DNA of 10,274 nt, taken from contig JAICHI010000027.1 in assembly GCA_025922735.1 (NCBI GenBank), positions 1 through 10,274 on the forward strand, in the 5' to 3' direction. The notes below the pieces were generated by a model. The model was given only the letters and a program-made list of their open reading frames with translations, searched no databases and was not told the DNA's origin. Source of the DNA: Nitrososphaeraceae archaeon (GTDB lineage: Archaea > Thermoproteota > Nitrososphaeria > Nitrososphaerales > Nitrososphaeraceae). Below, one piece after another: positions 5,780-10,274 of the stretch (positions are counted from its first letter, which is position 1; each line of letters starts with the position of its first letter). The translations under genes and the position numbers were made by a program.

Positions 5780-6541
5780 ATGAGTGGTCATTGGAAAATG
5801 ATATACATGAAAAGAAATCAAGATTCGCCTGCTTTTGACAATTATCATTCTTCCAACCTGAGCGATGAGATTGGCTTGCCATTTCATGCACCAGATGAAT
5901 GGCAGAAAATTATCCCACCAAAGGAACTCGAAAGACTAGTTAAAACGGGGGATCAAGTTGGTATCCATGTTCTTGTTGGTGACATCCGAAAGTCTACTTT
6001 TCTAATGAAAGAATCGATTTCATCAAAGCGATTTGCACAGATAACCCGCGATTTTATGAAGGCTGTTAGAGATACAGCTAGCAAGAATGAAGGGTGGTTT
6101 GACAAGTTTACTGGAGATGGATTTATTATTTATTGGATATATGGGGATGAGGACAATCAGCAAAAATATATTTCGCAGATCCTATCTTTCTCTGATGCAC
6201 TACTTTCTATTTTCCCAGAAGTCATGAATGAGTATCGCACAAACTCTACAAATTTTCCCGCCGACATCGGACTATCTCTAGGGATTGACTCTGGCTTGTG
6301 CACTTTGGTCAAGATCGAAGATTTAAACATCATTGGTCCTCCAGTCGTGGGTGCTAGCCGCATGGTGGCAGAGGCAGAGCCATTTGAGGTGCTCTTTAAT
6401 GTGTCAATTGGTGCGTGGCTAAACAAAGATAAAGATCGGCTAGGTAGAGACTATGGAATTTGCATTGAAAGAAAGTACATTAAAACTACAGAATATGGGG
6501 AAACAGGACAAGAAGCGTACTCTGTACGATTTCAGAAATGA
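5780..6541 (+). CDS. Class III adenylate/guanylate cyclase catalytic-domain protein
   Basis: The 253-residue protein is a single cyclase homology domain (about 55-250) with a 50-residue unassigned N-terminus, and no membrane helix or sensor domain. Metal-binding aspartates are Asp68 (VGDIRKST) and Asp113 (DKFTGDGF). Purine-selecting residues look adenylate-type: Lys109 and Asp181. Arg194 of the transition-state pair is present in VVGASRM, but the usual Asn of the V-N-x-A-x-R motif is Val190. Activity may therefore be reduced, or the protein may be a non-canonical cyclase or pseudo-enzyme. The expected reaction is ATP to cAMP, in the cytoplasm. I kept ATG 5780, although in-frame ATGs at 5798 and 5807 are possible and no ribosome binding site picks one. 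It is divergent from the coiled-coil gene and followed by T-rich tracts. Confidence 0.85.
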   Translation: MSGHWKMIYMKRNQDSPAFDNYHSSNLSDEIGLPFHAPDEWQKIIPPKELERLVKTGDQVGIHVLVGDIRKSTFLMKESISSKRFAQITRDFMKAVRDTASKNEGWFDKFTGDGFIIYWIYGDEDNQQKYISQILSFSDALLSIFPEVMNEYRTNSTNFPADIGLSLGIDSGLCTLVKIEDLNIIGPPVVGASRMVAEAEPFEVLFNVSIGAWLNKDKDRLGRDYGICIERKYIKTTEYGETGQEAYSVRFQK

Positions 6542-6606
6542 ATGTGTATGCGTCAGCGATCTCAAATGTCTGTTAGCTGAAGAAAAATGAGAGATCTCGT
6601 TAATCG

Positions 6607-6663
6607 TTTTTGTTAAGATCTTTTTCTTACACTCATTAACATAATAGTTTTAGTCTTCTTTTT
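6607..6663 (+). terminator. T-rich termination region after the cyclase gene
   Basis: Oligo-T runs occur at 6607-6611, 6621-6625, 6648-6651 and 6659-6663, within 125 bases of the cyclase stop. Archaeal RNA polymerase stops at such tracts without needing a hairpin. Confidence 0.4.
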
Positions 6664-6683
6664 AAAAGAGTCATCGTGAGTTC

Positions 6684-6693
6684 TATATATATC
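6684..6693 (+). promoter_or_regulatory. TATA-like box of a distal promoter or small RNA
   Basis: CTATATATAT would start a transcript near 6710-6718, about 130 bases before the helicase. That would be either a long helicase leader or a separate small RNA. AT-rich sequence makes chance matches common. Confidence 0.25.
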
Positions 6694-6813
6694 TCAGCAT
6701 AATCACTGGGGGTGGTTGAGTGTGGACTATTATTATTAAAGTTGAATACTAAAGTGGCTGAAAAATTTAGACCTAATTAGTTATGGGCAGCCCCTCTCCT
6801 TTGGGTCCTTCTT

Positions 6814-6825
6814 TACTAATATATC
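6814..6825 (+). promoter_or_regulatory. TATA-like box of the helicase gene
   Basis: ACTAATATATCG is centred about 29 bases before ATG 6849, which fits a leaderless helicase transcript. There is no ribosome binding site before the ATG. Confidence 0.35.
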
Positions 6826-6848
6826 GTTAATGTCCAAGAGTTGTTTCC

Positions 6849-8246
6849 ATGACCACAAAAGGATGCAAGCAAAAGCAAGAGATCGTGGTTGTCTCTGCCC
6901 TAGATTTGCTTTCCGCCAATCACACAATATGCAAAGAACCAGATATTGCAGACTACAAAAATGTAGAAGAGCATGAGAATGCTAGTAGCAGCAGCCATCC
7001 TGCAATTTTGAACCTTAGGTTTCCTTTTGAATTAAAGCCTGACCAGGTAAAGGCAGTGGAGGCGTGGCTTGCAAATCAATGCAGAGGGTCAATCATTTAC
7101 GGCAGTGGCACTGGCAAGACAGAGATTGCATTTGAATGTGCCAGAAAGGCAGCTGGAATGAAATCTACTAAGGAGTTCAACATCCTAATGCTAGTGCCGC
7201 GAATTGTTCTAATCGAGCAAAACTACAGGCGGCTTACCAGATATGGCATACAACCGGAGAAAATAGGCAGATATTTTGGAGAGGAAAAGGAGATCCGGGA
7301 GATAACAATCAGTACTTATCATAGTGCCGCAGCCAACCTTGACATTGTAAAGAGAGCAGACATGGTGATTCTCGACGAAGTCCACCTTGCAAGCGCCACA
7401 TCGCGATCATTTAGCAAGATATTTGATATTATCTCAAATAGCAGCAAGGCGCTTTTAGGTCTAACGGCAACTATTGACGAGGTTGATCCAAGGAACCAAA
7501 TAATTATGACAGTTATTCCGCCGGTTAGAAAATACCTCATCAAAGATGCAGTCACAGACGGACGTTTGGCAAGACCGATTATCAATCCAGTAAAAGTGAA
7601 ACTGACAGAGCAGGAGCAAAAAACCTATGAAGAGCATAGCGGGAAAATAAGGAATATCTCTGCCCGATTTAAAAGGTATGACGCTAAGGCAATGATGGAG
7701 CTAGCAAAGATGGGAGGCTTTCCAAGCTGGCAGGCAAAGGCTTGGTTTCTAAATGTTAGGAAAAGAAAAGGGCTACTTGCTTCAGCGGAGAATAAACTGG
7801 CAACGGCGGTGGAGCTGATAAAAACAAAGCACCCCGACCAAAAGGTTATGGTTTTTAGTGAAACGATTGAATCTATCAGGAAGCTAAAACAGCAGCTCAA
7901 GTCTGAAGGCATAGAGTCAATGCTAATAGACAGCAGAATGTCCTCTTTTAGAAGGCAAAAGGTACTATCACAATGGGGAAAAAGGTTCTATCCTCTGCTT
8001 TCCGTTCATACACTTGAAATTGGCTATGACGTTCCAGAAGTCGGAATTGAGATAATTCTGGCAACAACTTCTAACATGAACCAGATAGTCCAGAGAGTGG
8101 GAAGAATTCTACGAAAGATTGAGGGTAAAGAGACAGCACTGGTCTATGTGATATATGTGTCAGATAGCAGGGATGATAACATCTTAAAGTGTGTAAAAAA
8201 CGCCATAGATACAGCAGCAGGTGAAACTGCGATACTAAATAAATGA
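6849..8246 (+). CDS. XPB/Rad25-like superfamily 2 DNA helicase
   Basis: The protein has 465 residues. The first 50 or so are a polar, Ser-rich extension of unknown role. The first RecA domain follows: LKPDQ at 62-66 (Q-motif-like), Walker A GSGTGKT (85-91), DEVH (176-179) and LTAT (205-208). A helical insertion (about 255-310) precedes the second RecA domain, which has VFSET (335-339), IGYDVPEVG (391-399) and QRVGRILR (415-422). All ATPase and coupling motifs are present. The DEVH box, the insertion and the compact size fit the XPB/ERCC3-like group, ATP-dependent DNA translocases used in archaeal repair or transcription. A phage UvsW-like or restriction-type helicase is a less likely reading. 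No Bax1-type nuclease gene, the frequent archaeal XPB partner, is adjacent. It converges on the GNAT gene with 131 bases between. Confidence 0.85.
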   Translation: MTTKGCKQKQEIVVVSALDLLSANHTICKEPDIADYKNVEEHENASSSSHPAILNLRFPFELKPDQVKAVEAWLANQCRGSIIYGSGTGKTEIAFECARKAAGMKSTKEFNILMLVPRIVLIEQNYRRLTRYGIQPEKIGRYFGEEKEIREITISTYHSAAANLDIVKRADMVILDEVHLASATSRSFSKIFDIISNSSKALLGLTATIDEVDPRNQIIMTVIPPVRKYLIKDAVTDGRLARPIINPVKVKLTEQEQKTYEEHSGKIRNISARFKRYDAKAMMELAKMGGFPSWQAKAWFLNVRKRKGLLASAENKLATAVELIKTKHPDQKVMVFSETIESIRKLKQQLKSEGIESMLIDSRMSSFRRQKVLSQWGKRFYPLLSVHTLEIGYDVPEVGIEIILATTSNMNQIVQRVGRILRKIEGKETALVYVIYVSDSRDDNILKCVKNAIDTAAGETAILNK

Positions 8247-8275
8247 TATCTCCATCACACTTTAGGAATGCACAA

Positions 8276-8311
8276 GATAGTGGTTTCAACATTCTCTATT
8301 AACCACTAATC
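8276..8311. terminator. Inverted repeat between convergent genes
   Basis: TAGTGGTT (8278-8285) pairs perfectly with AACCACTA (8301-8308) around a 15-base loop, and three more pairs can form beyond a bulged A. It sits between the 3' ends of the helicase and GNAT genes, a natural place for a two-way terminator or mRNA end-protecting hairpin. No long T-run follows it. Confidence 0.35.
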
Positions 8312-8377
8312 GTGGGTTCAAGCAAATCTTATCTAAATCCCGATGGATCCGCTGGAAACCGTTCAAATGTCACAAGC

Positions 8378-9244
8378 TCAATAAGCGATAGAAGGTAGAA
8401 AAGGTGCTGTAGGATCTTGATAGTTTCCAAATGTCATCAGGTTAGCAGGCCAAAGAATACGGAATCCGGAATCAAGTAGCCATTTAAGGAGGTCGAAGTT
8501 ACGACCTGGCACGAAAAAGCCGGGACCAAGAATCGCAGAGGAGTTTGCTACGAGTGCCTTCAGAACATCGTTCGTCTTAGCAACTGCATGACCTAAAAAG
8601 CCTAATCCTGCAGCATAACCTGTAATACTACCAGTATTGTCTACATTGATAATAGCTACTCGCTGATCTATGGCTTGACGTAGCTCCATATCTCTTGAAA
8701 ATCCATGAATGGATTTGCAGATTTCATTACATGCAGAAATATCTTCAGGTCGAGCTGCACGGACATCATGCTTCTTTTCTAGAGTGGTCAGTCCGGGATT
8801 TCCATGCATAATAAAGAGAGACTCACGTAAGGTAAAACCACATTTAGTATAAAGCACAAATGAGCGCAGGTGGCTGGGTGACTGAACAAGGCGTACTTGG
8901 TCATAATCACGTTTGCGAGCTTCAACAAGTGCGGTTTCCATTAATGCACGCCCAACTTTGCCTTCAGAAGACGGGTCCACGGTGAGTGGGCCAATCGCGG
9001 CAACCGGAGAAGGTGGAAATAAATGAAGGAATATGCTGCCAAGAATTTGGCCATCTCGTTCCGCCAATGCTCCCCATGAATTTGGGTTTGCCATCATAGT
9101 CTTGATCATCCCTACAGCGAATTCAAACGAGGGCTGCTCAGAGGGATAGCCGTGAGCTGATGAAATCGCCTTATGAGCTTGAAAACCTATCTTGCCACAC
9201 ATTTCCACATCAGCCTGATCGATTGATCGGATTGTCAAACTCAT
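8378..9244 (-). CDS. Two-domain GNAT-family N-acetyltransferase
   Basis: The protein has 288 residues. Residues 1-145 form a standard GNAT fold: acceptor-side helices, then IGPLTVDPSSEGKVGRALM (84-102), the acetyl-CoA pyrophosphate loop of the V-x-P...G-x-G-x-A type, and a LYTKCGF end motif. Residues about 158-288 form a second, degenerate GNAT-like domain, with AARPEDISACNEI at its start and a late VPGR segment, resembling the Acetyltransf_18 type domain that follows some GNATs. The protein probably moves an acetyl group from acetyl-CoA to an amine; the substrate cannot be read from sequence. A TATA-like box lies at 9279-9287 and there is no ribosome binding site. The gene is GC-richer than its flanks (35 of 60 at 8941-9000, against 24 of 60 in the helicase at 7501-7560), so it may have been acquired from bacteria. 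Confidence 0.88.
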   Translation of the reverse strand: MSLTIRSIDQADVEMCGKIGFQAHKAISSAHGYPSEQPSFEFAVGMIKTMMANPNSWGALAERDGQILGSIFLHLFPPSPVAAIGPLTVDPSSEGKVGRALMETALVEARKRDYDQVRLVQSPSHLRSFVLYTKCGFTLRESLFIMHGNPGLTTLEKKHDVRAARPEDISACNEICKSIHGFSRDMELRQAIDQRVAIINVDNTGSITGYAAGLGFLGHAVAKTNDVLKALVANSSAILGPGFFVPGRNFDLLKWLLDSGFRILWPANLMTFGNYQDPTAPFLPSIAY

Positions 9245-9278
9245 ACTAAGTCTTTATCAAGATGCAACAAGAATATTG

Positions 9279-9287
9279 CTTTTAAAG
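9279..9287 (-). promoter_or_regulatory. TATA-like box of the GNAT gene
   Basis: CTTTAAAAG on the minus strand lies about 35-43 bases before ATG 9244, giving a leader of about 10-20 bases. An archaeal promoter in front of a gene of bacterial-like composition would suggest the gene has been adapted to its host. Confidence 0.45.
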
Positions 9288-9506
9288 ATAATGTCTGACT
9301 AACTTCAGTTTCTGTCGCTTTTGGTGAAATCTTGTAGAGAAGAAAACAGACTGCAATAGCTGAATAATTCCACTATCAAATTGACAACAATTAAGGACAA
9401 ACGTGTCCGTTATTAATTGCTCTTCACTTTTTTCATAATAGGCGCACGATAAGAGAGTTGCCTGCAATAAAAAAAGAAAAGAGGAAGAAGATAATATTGG
9501 TAACAA
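9282..9506 (-). pseudogene. Open frame without a proper start, possible decayed gene
   Basis: The only start is TTG 9506, giving 74 residues with a hydrophobic N-terminus ending in LLSC, a chance-level lipobox. The frame is open further upstream, to about 9620, without ATG or GTG. There it reads RRPYLKILERKANSTGVVSR, which recalls the N-terminus of the short winged-helix regulators common in thaumarchaea (RRxxLEIL...). Downstream the sequence is not family-like. It is more likely the remnant of a frameshifted gene than a working one, and chance is not excluded. It overlaps the TATA-like box of the GNAT gene. Confidence 0.2.
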
Positions 9507-10274
9507 AATTATAACTCGAGATACAACCCCTGTTGAATTTGCCTTTCTTTCGAGAATCTTTAGATAAGGTCTCCTCTCACAACGAGACAGTGCCCAGCAA
9601 GGTAAAAGCTGTTTTTTGATAGATTATTCTGACGACAACGAACAATTTGTGTAATATTTTATTGTGTCATGTTATACTATTTTCCCTCAATTGCCCCTAA
9701 CCTTCGCTCTAACCCCCTTATTTCCTCCTTTAGTGCCAGATGTATACTCTACGATATCGTATCTATCCTTTCTTGCTAAGTCGGTATCCGCATTTTACAT
9801 TCAATAGAACAATAGCCATGTAGCTTTTCTACTCGCTTCTCGATACTGCTCGTAATCACTAGGACACACTCCTAAGCATACTGCTATTAGCTTTACGCAT
9901 GAAACGGAATAAGTCCTATACTTATATAAAGCTTGAAATATTTATCTTCATCTATCTTCTATAGTGTACCTTCTAGGTTTGAATATCAGTCACTTAAATA
10001 CCACTCTGTAGGTTTTCACCTACGTATTGTTATTGAAGCATGCATACACGGCCTGCGCCAAGTAGAAAGAGCTAGTATGGAGAAATAGTAGATATCTTCA
10101 CACATTACTCCTTAATTTTGTCATTTCCTATTAAAAATAGAGTTAAGAAACTAAATAGAAAGCGGTTATTAACAATTGATGTCCACCCGATTAGGCTTTA
10201 TCCAACACTAGTGTAGATACTCTTTCATAATTACCTGGAGCTAATTGAATGTAGAGAAGAGGTTGTACAGTTAA
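9507..10274. other. Long stretch without an intact gene
   Basis: Stops are dense in all frames that I followed. It contains probable decayed coding fragments on the minus strand (9677-9941), a strong TATA-like CTTATATAAAGC (about 9921-9932), and a perfect 6-bp hairpin GTAGGT-TTTC-ACCTAC (10008-10023). No tRNA, CRISPR repeat or transposase end was found. Confidence 0.5.
9677..9941 (-). pseudogene. Frameshifted remnants of one unrecognised gene
   Basis: Three collinear minus-strand pieces in different frames look protein-like. The first (9801-9941) includes CPSDYEQYREASRKATWLLF. The next, just downstream in another frame, gives NVKCGYRLSKKG, then RYDIVEY. The last (9677-9748) is LALKEEIRGLERRLGAIEGK before TAG, a coiled-coil-like end. 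None has an ATG of its own. Together they suggest a gene of roughly 80-90 codons broken by indels. Sequencing errors could produce the same picture. I do not recognise the family. Confidence 0.2.

Larger units (their letters stand above)
6542..6848. other. Intergenic stretch with terminator and promoter signals
   Basis: No convincing gene is seen. It contains T-rich tracts after the cyclase, an 8-bp palindrome GAGATCTC (6591-6598), two TATA-like patches (near 6684 and 6815) and a GC-rich patch near 6785-6808. Between the TATA patches lies a GGGGGTGG followed by GTG and a 10-codon frame. Confidence 0.5.

Noticed and set aside
6781..6860. Minus-strand stretch reading LLDINDILVKKDPKERGCP before a stop
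   Set aside because: It looks protein-like but has no ATG, runs antisense into the helicase start and is too short to support.
8310..8330. GGGTTCAAGC, resembling a tRNA T-loop
   Set aside because: The bases on either side do not form a T-stem and no acceptor or anticodon arm fits upstream.
1..10274. CRISPR arrays, insertion sequences, integrase or attachment sites
   Set aside because: No regularly spaced repeats, transposase motifs, terminal inverted repeats or tRNA-linked direct repeats were seen on reading either strand.

Overview
The window looks like a chromosomal stretch of a soil-type ammonia-oxidising archaeon (Nitrososphaeria/Thaumarchaeota), with one or two pieces of bacterial origin. 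Reasons for an archaeal host: AT-rich DNA with short, widely spaced, mostly single genes; TATA-like boxes about 25-45 bp before start codons, several giving leaderless or nearly leaderless transcripts; a tiny C2H2 zinc-finger protein; a half-length ferritin-like protein; and an XPB/Rad25-type superfamily 2 helicase. The lineage is inferred from gene style. No rRNA, tRNA or marker gene is present to prove it.

Region 1 (1-1760, minus strand) is clearly different. It is GC-rich (38 of 60 bases G+C at 661-720, against 18 of 60 at 2641-2700). It carries a compact two-gene operon with bacterial-style ribosome binding sites: a full-length Ada protein (methylphosphotriester repair, AraC-type DNA binding and O6-alkylguanine methyltransferase), overlapping a 2-oxoglutarate/Fe(II) oxygenase that runs off the left edge. 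A match to the Ada operator pattern AAT-N6-GCAA lies about 60 bp upstream of ada. This is a self-regulating alkylation-damage module, comparable to E. coli ada-alkB. It was either acquired from bacteria or joined here by an assembly error.

Region 2 (1800-2445) is a low-coding junction with remnants, including a plus-strand SHOCT-like tail with no start, and ends at a 44-residue C2H2 zinc-finger gene on the minus strand (2445-2579). Region 3 (2762-4696, minus) holds an 81-residue half-ferritin-like protein and a lone dihydrolipoamide dehydrogenase-family flavoprotein. Region 4 is a divergent pair: an unrecognised 184-residue coiled-coil protein (minus, with a leaderless-type promoter) and a class III nucleotide cyclase (plus, 253 residues). 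Region 5 is an XPB-like helicase (plus) converging on a two-domain GNAT acetyltransferase (minus). The GNAT gene is again GC-richer than its surroundings and may be acquired. Region 6 (9245-10274) has no intact recognisable gene and looks like decayed coding sequence.

Apart from the ada operon, the genes do not form an evident shared pathway. I found no CRISPR array, transposase, integrase, tRNA or multi-gene defence island. The items most worth following up are the Ada module and its operator, the short zinc-finger gene, the half-ferritin protein and the cyclase with an altered catalytic position.
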